Assembly: GCF_000426225.1 (NCBI RefSeq)
Contig: NZ_AUEY01000045.1
Span: 1-33,121, forward strand
Source of the DNA: Desulforegula conservatrix Mb1Pa
Lineage (GTDB): Bacteria; Desulfobacterota; Desulfobacteria; Desulfobacterales; Desulforegulaceae
DNA length: 33,121 bases
Reading direction: 5' to 3'
Made by a program: the position numbers and the translations under genes. Every line of letters begins with the position of its first letter. Position 1 is the stretch's first letter. Under the pieces are notes generated by a model, which searched no databases, was not told the origin of the DNA, and saw nothing but the letters and a program-made list of their open reading frames with translations. This document shows positions 26,271 through 33,121 of this stretch, piece after piece.

Positions 26271-26839
26271 ATTTCGATATTCCCCCTTGTCAGAACTGAA
26301 TATGTAACACTTTTCGGAGAGCCGTTTCTGGTCCATGAAACAGAGACTTTTATTCTTTTTAGAGAAGAACTGTCAGGATCTGTGGTTACCCAAGTCTGCC
26401 TTCTGAATATCCCGGAAGGGCTTTCATATCCGTCACAATCGACATTTTCCTCTATGATCGGACTTTCCTCGCCAGTTTCCTGCCCAAGAATTGAAGTCGA
26501 GTCATTTAATCTTGCGATGGAAACCTCCTCGATCCTTTTTTGGGTGATCATATTCGCTATTGTTGTGATATTTCCGCCTGTATTGAACTGGGATGACGAA
26601 AGCTGGAGGGAAAGCACCGCGAGAAGACCAATGGACAAGAGTCCCATGGCCATCATGACTTCTATCAGGGAAAAGCCCTTCTGATTTCCCCCATCAATTG
26701 TTTTTGATGAAATCACAGGCAATACTGTTGCCATCATCCCTGTAAAGGCCGGAATCCTCAAATTACTATAAATCCCGGATGCAGGATCAAGTAAGACATG
26801 ACGCATACGCTCATTTTTGATTTTCTGCGACCTTATCAT
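26267..26839 (-). CDS. pilV: Minor pilin PilV-like with repeat-derived leader
   Basis: This 190-residue prepilin has the processing motif QKG-FSLIEVMMAMGLLSIGLLAVLS, giving a mature chain that starts at residue 56 with Glu at position 5. The first ~42 residues are encoded by repeat copy G: the ATG overlaps the TGATAAGGTCGC end of the element. GGAGG lies 8 bases before this ATG, so translation from it is likely. Later in-frame starts (ATG at 26737 or 26734, GTG at 26716) would give ordinary leaders of 21, 20 or 14 residues but have weak sites. The stop overlaps pilW by ATGA. The protein would join FimT, PilW and PilX in the pilus-initiating minor pilin complex. Confidence 0.82.
   Translation of the reverse strand: MIRSQKIKNERMRHVLLDPASGIYSNLRIPAFTGMMATVLPVISSKTIDGGNQKGFSLIEVMMAMGLLSIGLLAVLSLQLSSSQFNTGGNITTIANMITQKRIEEVSIARLNDSTSILGQETGEESPIIEENVDCDGYESPSGIFRRQTWVTTDPDSSSLKRIKVSVSWTRNGSPKSVTYSVLTRGNIEI
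26712..26838 (-). repeat. Palindromic MITE-like element, copy G (within pilV 5' end)
   Basis: On the minus strand it begins TGATAAGGTCGCAGAAAATC and continues with GCGTATGCGTCATGTCTTAC, CTTGATCCTGCATCCGG and GATTCCGGCCTTTACAGGGA. The far end is eroded near 26712. It overlaps the pilV start codon and is read in frame. The left-hand limit is approximate. Confidence 0.7.
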
Positions 26840-26861
26840 TATAAAAACCTCCGAATTATAT

Positions 26862-27326
26862 TCAAATAAACCGGATTCTTCCGGCCCTGCTTACTGCCAT
26901 TGCCTGCTCTCTACCACCAAGTCTTACCAGTATCCTCCCGCCCGCTGTTGTATCAGAAGTAAGCATTCCCCTTGGGCTGAATCTGGCGTATGATCTTGAC
27001 CCGAATCTGGTTTCGGTTGAGTCAATGGATGCTCCTTCAAGTTTTTTTTCAAATACTTCCTCGCCGTCATCCATTTCACCGTTATTGTTAAAATCATGGA
27101 AGGCCCTGTATCCGTCCTGAAAAAAATCAACCCTGACTATAAATTTCCTGCACATTGCCTGGATTCTTGCACGTTCAAGGTCTGCCTTGATATTGAACGC
27201 CGAAGACCTTACTATTGCAGAATTGCGCCATGACACGAAATTTGGCACAGCCACGCATGACATGATTGCGATTATGGAAATCACCACAAGAAGCTCAAAC
27301 AGAGAGAAACCATCATAATTATCCAT
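26862..27326 (-). CDS. fimT: FimT/GspH-type pseudopilin
   Basis: This 154-residue prepilin has a very short leader MDNYDG, then FSLFELLVVISIIAIMSCVAVP with Glu at mature position 5. The region SSAFNIKADLERARIQAMCRK and the C-terminal SPRGMLTSD / MAVSRAGRIRF pattern are those of the GspH/FimT domain. It is the first gene of the minus-strand operon. The site AAGGGGGCATTATTT-ATG is good, with 22 bases to pilV. FimT-type proteins take part in minor pilin function and, in some species, DNA binding during uptake; which applies here is unknown. Confidence 0.87.
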   Translation of the reverse strand: MDNYDGFSLFELLVVISIIAIMSCVAVPNFVSWRNSAIVRSSAFNIKADLERARIQAMCRKFIVRVDFFQDGYRAFHDFNNNGEMDDGEEVFEKKLEGASIDSTETRFGSRSYARFSPRGMLTSDTTAGGRILVRLGGREQAMAVSRAGRIRFI

Positions 27327-27373
27327 AAATAATGCCCCCTTCGTAAGAAATGAGTATTAAAACTTCTTGTTTT

Positions 27374-27506
27374 TGATTGACTCGCAAAAAGCCAAAAAGG
27401 GCGCTCACGTCATGCCTGAGTTGATCCTGAATCCGGTATTTTATACTGCTCGCGAATTTCGGTCTGCTGAGAAATGACAGGAATCGGCCTTTTTGAAGCC
27501 TTGTCA
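27374..27506 (-). repeat. Palindromic MITE-like element, copy H (opposite orientation)
   Basis: The copy runs from TGATTGACTCGCAAAAAGCC to TTTTTGAAGCCTTGTCA. The inner arms are CACGTCATGCCTGAGTTGATC and GAAATGACAGGAATCGG. Orientation is inverted relative to copies A-F. It lies 48 bases upstream of fimT, so it may carry or influence the operon promoter. Confidence 0.75.
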
Positions 27507-28044
27507 TTTCAAACAACCCTGCATGTATTTCAGTTACTATCTTGCTTAGGGAAATGCAGTTCTTGAAAAGACTTGGTGAAGAGCTTATATTATTCCGTCA
27601 AAATGGTGGATCAGGGATATCCTGTATTTAGAGTTCGAAAAACCTGATTTCATTTTTCCAGTTATTCTTTATCGGGTGGACGGCCTCTCTAAAAAGAGAG
27701 AAAAATTTATTCTGTTGAGAACGAGGGCCTTCATGGGAGAGCTTATTTTATTGTGGTTATGCTCAATTCTCAGTAACATTTGAAAGTTCATGGGCTTAAC
27801 ATTTTTTAAACTCTAAAAATATCAGTTTTTTGCCTACTAACAAAACCATAAAGTTTTTGCGGAGCTTTTTACAAAAAGCGACCCGCCGGAGGCACTCGGC
27901 TTAACGTCGGATTACGGACAAAGGGCGTCCTAATCCGCCTTACGCCCCCCCCTTGTTTTGATGGCAAATTAACCTACAAGGCACTTTTTAACTGGAAATC
28001 AGACTATGTGCCATCTTCTAATCTAACAATTCTTTCAGCCTTAA
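27507..28044. other. Intergenic region upstream of the pilin operon
   Basis: No gene is supported. It contains a CTCTCT-AAAA-AGAGAG hairpin at 27685-27700 and, near 27848-27950, a GC-richer unit unlike its surroundings that includes a long hairpin (separate entry). Confidence 0.5.
27908..27937. repeat. GC-rich hairpin, second palindromic unit type
   Basis: CGGATTA-c-GGAC pairs with GTCC-TAATCCG around a 7-base loop, with one bulged base. It is preceded by GTTTTTGCGGAGC / ACCCGCCGGAGGC. The style recalls REP-like intergenic units of proteobacteria. Only one copy is in this window. Confidence 0.5.
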
Positions 28045-28081
28045 AATAAACAAAGGCTTTGAAGCAAAAAACTTCAAAGCC
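28045..28081 (-). terminator. Terminator downstream of tRNA-Thr
   Basis: On the minus strand GGCTTTGAAG-TTTTTTG-CTTCAAAGCC (perfect 10-base arms) is followed by TTTGTTTATTTT. It starts 12 bases after the tRNA 3' end. Confidence 0.75.
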
Positions 28082-28092
28082 CTTATTATTAA

Positions 28093-28168
28093 TGGAGCCG
28101 ATGAGCGGAATCGAACCGCTGGCTTGCTGATTACGAATCAGCTACTCTACCGGCTGAGTTACATCGGC
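28093..28168 (-). tRNA. tRNA-Thr (anticodon CGT)
   Basis: This 76-base cloverleaf has acceptor arms GCCGATG and CATCGGC, a D-arm region AACTCAGCCGGTAGAGT, and an anticodon stem GCTGA/TCAGC with loop TTCGTAA, so the anticodon is CGT reading ACG (Thr). The T-arm is GCGGTTCGATTCCGC. The 3' CCA is encoded. A terminator follows. I found no copied 3' end that would mark an integrated element. Confidence 0.95.
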
Positions 28169-28599
28169 GATACAAACTGCACAAGACTTTAGGCTACCCC
28201 TAAAAATTGCTTTTTTTGCATTAGCTGAGTCAGCATCATATTAGAATCCTCATTTATACGTGCATAAATTTCGGTTCTTAATGAGGCGCTGCTGATTACT
28301 TTTAACTTCGAGATCAGAAATTCTATTTTTTCGAGACACCCTTAATAAATTCAGAGGTGCATGTGTCGCTTTTTAGCACACTTTAGCCTTGTTCATCCAT
28401 CATAATTTTGCAGATATCGTGGTCTTTTTTCAGTCAACGCTTAAGATATGCGAGGCAGCCTGTTCCCATGTATTCTTGAATTTGTATTAATAAAATGGAG
28501 TTAAGAATTTCATAATGGACAAAGCTGGTCAATGATTAGCCCGCTAAACAAAGCCCGCCTGTGTTAGAAAACTTACCAATTATAAATATTTTAGGATAA
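28169..28599. other. AT-rich gap between tRNA-Thr and the HesB-like gene
   Basis: No gene is supported in this 430-base gap. A small palindrome ATTTAT-ACGTGC-ATAAAT lies at 28253-28270. The stretch just left of 28230 must hold the tRNA promoter on the minus strand, but no clear boxes stand out. Confidence 0.45.
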
Positions 28600-28917
28600 T
28601 TAGCCGCAGTTGCCAGAGTCTTTGCATTTGGAGCATCCCGTTCCTGTTAAAACAAGGTTTGATGAAATCCTGAACCCAGTAGCATCGTGATCTATAAAAA
28701 CAGGAGTTGCTGATTTCAAAAACTCCTTGTCAGCAATGTATCTGAATCCAGAAATATCAAAAACAAGATCTGTGTCCTTTGCGTTATCAAGGGCAAGAGC
28801 TATATATGGAGGAGCGCAGCCACCACTTACAAGAAAAACCCTGATCGCCATAATTTCCTTACCGCCAAAATATTCCTTAACCTGATCCTGGGCAGCCGTA
28901 CTTGCTTCTACAATCAT
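28600..28917 (-). CDS. HesB/IscA-family protein with Cys-rich tail
   Basis: This 105-residue protein has the HesB/IscA-like beta fold. It shows MAIRVFLVSGGCAPPYIALALD with one Cys in the position of the first ligand loop, the segment GFRYIADKEFLKSATPVFIDHDATGFRISS, and a Cys-rich end GTGCSKCKDSGNCG. True IscA has C-x(64)-CGCG; here the tail spacing is C-x2-C-x5-C. It is closest to the HesB-like (seleno)protein group of anaerobes, in Cys form. It may carry or scaffold Fe-S clusters or metals (inference). The ATG at 28917 has AGGAAAGG upstream; an ATG at 28941 has no such site. It is not linked to isc or suf genes here. Confidence 0.75.
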   Translation of the reverse strand: MIVEASTAAQDQVKEYFGGKEIMAIRVFLVSGGCAPPYIALALDNAKDTDLVFDISGFRYIADKEFLKSATPVFIDHDATGFRISSNLVLTGTGCSKCKDSGNCG

Positions 28918-29044
28918 TTTCAAAACCTTTCCTTGCGACATTTTAAAATTTATCAGACAAATCTGTTCCCAAAACAGCCTGAATAAGGCCTGCCAACAAA
29001 TTAATTGTGGACTATTTCCTCAATGATCCATTATTGAAGTTTTT

Positions 29045-29707
29045 ATGATTATTCACTTTATCGACATTTTGGCCACCTTTGTTTTTGCGGTTTCAGGAGC
29101 TTTCCGCGCCGTGAAACATGAACTCGATCTTCTGGGGGTCCTTGTTCTCTCCATCGCAACCGGCGTAGGCGGAGGAATAACAAGGGATATCATATTAGGA
29201 ACTACACCTCCCATGGCTTTCAGAGACGAGAACTATCTGCTTGTATGCATTCTGGCTGGCTTCACGGTTTTTCTTGTTGCGCCCTGGATAGCAAAAAGAT
29301 GGAATATTGTGCTCATAGCAGACGCAGTGGGGCTGGGACTTTTCTCTGCGACAGGCGCTGAAAAAGCCATGTCGCTTGGGCTTGGCCCGATAGGAGTAAT
29401 GTTTTCAGGCGCACTTACTGCAACAGGAGGAGGAGTTATAAGAGACATCCTTGTTAGAGAAATTCCTGATGTCATAAAAGAGGACTTTTATGCAACCGCA
29501 GCCATAGCGGGCGGTGCAGTCTTTTATTTTTCATCAGTCCTTTGCATATCAAATTTCTACTCATTCATGGCAAGTTTTGTTTTCACAACAATGCTGAGAT
29601 TCATTGCCATGCACGTAAAAATAAAACTTCCCAAAATAAAACGTCTACCTGATTCACCATCAAGGCTTACCAAAGGCAGAAAAACAAGGCGTAAATATAA
29701 TGAATAA
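29045..29707 (+). CDS. TRIC-type cation channel family membrane protein (UPF0126/YadS-like)
   Basis: This 220-residue protein has about seven membrane helices arranged as two repeats, each with a glycine-rich turn followed by RDI: GVGGGITRDIILG (about 40-52) and TATGGGVIRDILVRE (about 126-140). This is the hallmark of bacterial TRIC channels. Basic residues fill the C-terminal tail (RLTKGRKTRRKY). Members conduct monovalent cations. The gene stands alone, with no clear ribosome-binding site before the ATG, and is convergent with phnM. Confidence 0.88.
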   Translation: MIIHFIDILATFVFAVSGAFRAVKHELDLLGVLVLSIATGVGGGITRDIILGTTPPMAFRDENYLLVCILAGFTVFLVAPWIAKRWNIVLIADAVGLGLFSATGAEKAMSLGLGPIGVMFSGALTATGGGVIRDILVREIPDVIKEDFYATAAIAGGAVFYFSSVLCISNFYSFMASFVFTTMLRFIAMHVKIKLPKIKRLPDSPSRLTKGRKTRRKYNE

Positions 29708-29759
29708 TGGTCTGCCTCATACTGGTACAAGGGAAAGCATCATTATAAATAATAATTCT

Positions 29760-30920
29760 TTAGCAGTGAGCCCTGTAAACACACCCGCCGGACACCCATG
29801 TCTGTTCAACAGATGCCCAGTCATTGGATGGAGAAACAATAATAATATCAGCCGGAGTGCCTTCATCAAGCCGTCCTGCTGATCCTGAAGATTTGAGATA
29901 CTCACCTGGGCCGCTTGTGGCGAGTCCAAAAGCCTCGGCCAAGTTTATCCCAACCTGTTTCCCCGCAACAAAAGGAGCCTGAACAAGGGATTCAGGGTAA
30001 TAGTCGCTGATAAAACCATTGCACAACCTGTTTTTGACTGTTTCTGACGCCGTGAGATGACCGTTGGAAGACAGGCCCCTGATCATGTTGGGAGCGCCCA
30101 TGAAGACCTTCATGCCTTTTCCCCTTGCTGATAAAGCGGCTTCCATGGTGACAGGAAATTCAGACGCAGTTACGCCCAAAGCATTAAGAAGCTCCACTTT
30201 TGCATTGGTATCGTCGTCATGGCTCATGACTGGAACTCCTTGATCCACAACCTTTTCTATCAGATTTCTTATTGATTCCCATCCTTCTGCCTGCCGCTTC
30301 TGTTTTCTGTCCACCATTGTAACAAGTTCATGTTCTGTCAGGGCGTAGGTTTTGCCGTAATAATTACCGAAGCTTTCAAGATCCCTGAACTGTCCCTGGC
30401 CAGGAGTATGATCCATGATCGAGACAAGATCAAGAAGCCCGGAATCGAGCAGGCCTTCAACATAATCAGTGCCGTTTATGGTTCCAATCTCATACCTTGC
30501 ATGAACATAATGCCTTACACATGCTTTCCCTGAATCGGAGAACGCCTTCACCAGCCTTAAAAGCCTGTCGGCCTCTTTTTGGCTTCTGAGTCCCATTTCT
30601 CCTTCTCCAAAGCTTATGGCATGACAAAAGGACGTTATTCCGCAGGCAGCAAGCCTTCTGTCGAGATTCTGGATCGCAAATCTTTGGTCAAAAAAAACTC
30701 CGGGCCTCATTTCTATGCATTTTTCAAGGGCGTCTGAATGGAGATCCACAAGACTAGGCATTATATATTTGCCGTCAACGTCATGCAGTTCATCAGCCAG
30801 ATGTATTGCAAGCGGATTGTTTATTGAAATTATGCCGCTTTTATCAAAAAGGATTATACCTTCATCATGAATGTTTTTGCCGTCAAAAAGTGGGCCTCCA
30901 AAAAGGCATGTTTTTTTCAA
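29760..30920 (-). CDS. phnM: PhnM-like amidohydrolase (ribose 1-methylphosphonate triphosphate diphosphatase family)
   Basis: This 386-residue amidohydrolase is of the PhnM type. The motifs, numbered from the TTG start, are PSLVDLHSDALEK (H61, D63), RHYVHARYEI (H137, H140), MDHTPGQGQF (D170, H171) and MSHDDDT (H234, D235-D237). These match the metal-binding histidines and aspartates of PhnM, which releases diphosphate from the triphosphorylated methylphosphonate ribose in the C-P lyase pathway. No other phn gene is in the window, so its role here is uncertain. I chose TTG at 30920 because AAGGAG lies exactly 6 bases upstream; the ATG at 30926 would abut that site. The 5' end overlaps the decayed end of the RHS frame. 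Confidence 0.82.
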   Translation of the reverse strand: MKKTCLFGGPLFDGKNIHDEGIILFDKSGIISINNPLAIHLADELHDVDGKYIMPSLVDLHSDALEKCIEMRPGVFFDQRFAIQNLDRRLAACGITSFCHAISFGEGEMGLRSQKEADRLLRLVKAFSDSGKACVRHYVHARYEIGTINGTDYVEGLLDSGLLDLVSIMDHTPGQGQFRDLESFGNYYGKTYALTEHELVTMVDRKQKRQAEGWESIRNLIEKVVDQGVPVMSHDDDTNAKVELLNALGVTASEFPVTMEAALSARGKGMKVFMGAPNMIRGLSSNGHLTASETVKNRLCNGFISDYYPESLVQAPFVAGKQVGINLAEAFGLATSGPGEYLKSSGSAGRLDEGTPADIIIVSPSNDWASVEQTWVSGGCVYRAHC

Positions 30921-32835
30921 AGTCATCTCCTTGCGGTTTTGAACAATATTTAAATATTTGAAATTTCAAGATAATGTTAATAAGACAGAATAAATATACC
31001 AAAATATTCTTCCCTCCTTTTTCTTCCGTTGGATCTCGATTTATCCACCTTCCCATCTCTGCATCATAGAATCTGAACCCGTAGTAATATAAGCCTATCT
31101 CCCCATCCAGATACTTGGTACTGAATCTGTATGGATTCTCTCCCGCCATCGGGCCTTCGCTAAATAAGGCTTTGCCGAATGGGTCATATTCATAACGCGC
31201 GGCTATCGAGCCATCAGATGATTTAATCATCTGACCCACATTGCCGTTGCCATCATAAGAATAAAGATACTCGTTCCCTGATTTTACGCTTGCGATAAGC
31301 CCGCCGACGCCGCCAGCTCCCTGCATGGATTGGGAGAGATCGAGGCCCCAGACGTAATAGGCAGGAACTTCTGGTGAAGAATCCGAGGCTTTTTCTGATT
31401 CTTTGACCATGTCCCAGCCGTCGTAGATGAAGGACTGATCTTTTTGTTTCTGCCACGAGCCTGAAGAATAGGTGTAAAGGGTCTTTTGGGCGCGTCTGCC
31501 CATGTAATCGTAGATGTAGGTTGACTTGATGCTTCCCTGCTGAGGATTCTGCGGAGAAGCTTCAATCAGACGGTTTTCGGCATTATATGTGTAGACCATG
31601 CCCTTGGCTACGGTCATGTTGCCGTCGAAATCGTATGCCGGGGTTTCAGGATTTGCTGCCCCTGAGATTGACTCGTACTGGTTCAGGCTGTTTGCTGAGT
31701 AAGCAAAATTGTTTGCGGCCTCTGTTGCGGTTTTCCTGTTGCCGATCGGGTCGTAAGCATAAGCCCTGCTTCTGTCAGAAAGCGGATTGTTCTTGTTTGC
31801 CAGATCCTCGCCTGTGAAGGAATTTGAGGCCGTGACCTCGCTTCTGTCGTTGTATCCGTAGATGTTAAAGTTTGGATTGTTAAAGGCAGAGCCTGTGTTT
31901 TTGACAGATTTTCTTCTGCCAAGCTCGTCGTATTCGTATGTGTATGTTGAAACCGCCGTGTTTCCGAAGGAGTTGGAAACAGCTGTCTTAACGTTTCTGT
32001 GGTCTTCGTAGGTGTATGAAGTTGTAAGGCCGCTTCCTGTCTTCATGGAAGAAAGGAGGTGGCTGCTTTCGAGATATTCGTAGGTGGCTGAGTCTGCCTT
32101 TCCGCCAGCATTCCAGGAGAGTGTTTTTATGCGGCCGGATGGGTCGTAGCCGTAGGAAATTTCATATCTCGCATCCCCGGTTTTTTCTACTGAAAAGCCT
32201 TTTGGCCTGCCCTTCACGCCGTCAATCTCGTAAAGCCTTGTGATTGTTGCTTGCGTAAGGCCGTCAATCTTTTCGCTCTGGAGCTGGAGGCTGTCGTTAT
32301 AGGCAAAGGTTCTGGTTCCGACTGCGTCTGTTATGGATTTTTGCCTGCCTATGCGGTCGTAGGCAAAGGTTATGTCAGCTGTTTCGTCTGAATAATCGAT
32401 TTTGTTTAAGCTTGCTGTTGAAGGATCGTACACATATGAAGTCGAGACAGCATTAGCGCCATTTTTTCTGGCCCAGATTCTGGAATCCAGCCTGCCAGCT
32501 TCCGCATATCTGTATTCCGTCTTTGTTCCGTCCGCGTATTCCTTTGCAAGAAGAAGCCCTGTCGCAGGGTCGTAATGCCATTTTGTGGTGTCGCCGGTGG
32601 CGTTTTCTGGAAAGGTTTCTCCGTTCCAGCCCGTTTCAGCTCGATAAGTCGTCATGGAAACCATTCTGCCGGTTTCATCATATGAATAAGCAACAGGATA
32701 GACAGAATCGCCCCAGGTCTTGGAAATTCTGCCCTTCACGTCGTAAGCGTAGCGGGTAAATTTACCGGACGCGTTCTTTTCCCAGACTTTTCTGCCTGTG
32801 GTTTCATCGTATCCGAATTCTGTCTTGTTGCCAGC
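30883..32835 (-). pseudogene. RHS-repeat protein, C-terminal part, cut at its 5' side by an IS21 element
   Basis: The open frame holds 650 codons of YD/RHS repeats (YDETGRMVSM, YDPATGLL, YDRIGRQKSI, YDPIGNRKTA). It ends in the RHS core signature YLDGEIGLYYYGFRFYDAEMGRWINRDP near the end. The N-terminal portion, including any secretion or delivery domain, is missing because the frame stops at 32835, where IS21-type sequence begins. The tail after the core reads KNILVYLFCLINIILKFQIFKYC and then charged residues. It lacks the usual NxP...DPxG pattern and any toxin domain, and ends inside the phnM start in another frame. A GTG at 32739 could start a shorter product with no good site. It is most likely a remnant. 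Confidence 0.85.
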
Positions 32836-33121
32836 TGATCAACGACAATTATTTTTCCGTGTCAGCGACAGTTATAATTCCCGATCCAGTTTCCTAATTT
32901 AAGGCGCATTTTCCTCACTTTTTTCCTCGTTAATTTTCTGTTTTGACTTTTCCAGCCTGTAGCTTGGCAAGTTAAGTTCAAGAATGATGCTATGATGTAC
33001 AAGTCTGTCAATGGCAGCGGCGGTAGTCATGGGATCCTTGAAAATCTGCTCCCATTTGGAAAAGGGAAGATTACTTGTGAGCATGACAGATCCACGTTCG
33101 TATCGATCTGCGAGCAGGGTA
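32836..33121 (-). mobile_element. IS21-family insertion sequence, one end (runs off window)
   Basis: The element end starts with TGATCAACGACAATTA at 32836. Two related repeats, AACGACAATTA (32841-32851) and AGCGACAGTTA (32864-32874), fit the multiple terminal repeats of IS21 elements, which end in TG...CA. The istB gene reads toward this end. The other end and any target duplication lie beyond the window. Confidence 0.75.
32899..33121 (-). CDS. istB: IstB-like helper ATPase, C-terminal part (runs off window)
   Basis: Only the last 74 codons are visible. They read TLLADRYERGSVMLTSNLPF then SKWEQIF and AAAIDRLVHHSIILEL, and end with SYRLEKSKQK and a charged tail. These blocks match the end of IstB, the AAA+ ATPase that works with the IstA transposase in IS21 elements. 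TSNLPF contains the sensor-1 Asn. The Walker motifs would lie outside the window. Confidence 0.9.
   Translation of the reverse strand, partial: TLLADRYERGSVMLTSNLPFSKWEQIFKDPMTTAAAIDRLVHHSIILELNLPSYRLEKSKQKINEEKSEENAP

Noticed and set aside
26270-26336. Longer PilW start at 26336
   Set aside because: The ATGA overlap with pilV and the 11-residue leader favour 26270; the extra residues show no conserved pattern.
8294-27506. CRISPR array
   Set aside because: The repeats are kilobases apart, palindromic, of variable sequence and without spacers or cas genes.
28093-28168. tRNA-Thr as an attachment site of an integrated element
   Set aside because: No integrase and no second copy of the tRNA 3' end were seen in the window.
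28600-28917. Selenocysteine in the HesB-like protein
   Set aside because: The equivalent position is a Cys codon and no in-frame TGA interrupts the gene.
30883-31010. Polymorphic toxin tip on the RHS protein
   Set aside because: Only about 45 residues follow the core, with no toxin-like motif, and no immunity gene lies between it and phnM.

Overview
The window looks like chromosomal DNA of a moderately AT-rich, Gram-negative anaerobe, most likely a sulfate-reducer-like Desulfobacterota. This placement is inference. It rests on the overall gene style, a type IV pilus minor-pilin/PilY1 operon, FeoAB iron uptake, many PAS-type histidine kinases, an RHS gene, and redox genes rich in flavin and Fe-S motifs. 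No rRNA or universal marker gene is present to fix the taxonomy. Both edges lie inside insertion sequences: an IS1595-type transposase on the left and an IS21-type istB on the right.

Layout. (1) 1-5500 is a redox module. A divergently read iron-sulfur-flavoprotein-like gene faces a tightly coupled pair: a CrtI/RetSat-like FAD oxidoreductase and an FAD/NAD(P)H/2Fe-2S reductase. Two matching palindromic operators lie between them. A PadR-type regulator is convergent with the pair, and a decayed transposase follows. (2) 5615-8190 is feoA-feoB, with a promoter region carrying two DtxR/IdeR-like boxes. (3) 8495-21482 is a signalling island. It holds a soluble PAS kinase with a Cys cluster, a seven-TM multi-PAS hybrid kinase, a CHASE4 kinase with its NarL-type regulator, and a three-gene unit (solute-binding-domain kinase, single receiver, REC-PAS-kinase-REC hybrid). 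(4) 21703-27326 (minus strand) is a fimT-pilV-pilW-pilX-pilY1 operon for minor pilins and a PilY1-type tip protein. (5) 28093-30920 holds tRNA-Thr(CGT), a HesB/IscA-like protein, a TRIC-type channel and an orphan phnM-like amidohydrolase. (6) 30883-33121 is an RHS gene cut at its 5' side by an IS21-family element.

The most unusual feature runs across these regions. At least eight copies of a 127-155 bp palindromic, MITE-like element sit in the gaps between genes. They start with TGA/TGG and a Cys/Gly-neutral GGTCGCAAAAA-type end, and finish with the inverse ending in TCA (one copy has a degenerate end). Four copies surround or invade the pilin operon. One supplies the start codon and a long in-frame leader of pilV, and another supplies the stop codon of pilW. 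This recalls the in-frame palindromic elements of Rickettsia, but in a different lineage and in a prepilin leader.

Start codons were moved from the longest ORF where the ribosome-binding site or an ATGA overlap argued for it (PadR, PAS kinase, SBP kinase, pilW, HesB-like, phnM). All functional calls come from reading motifs by eye; no database search was run.
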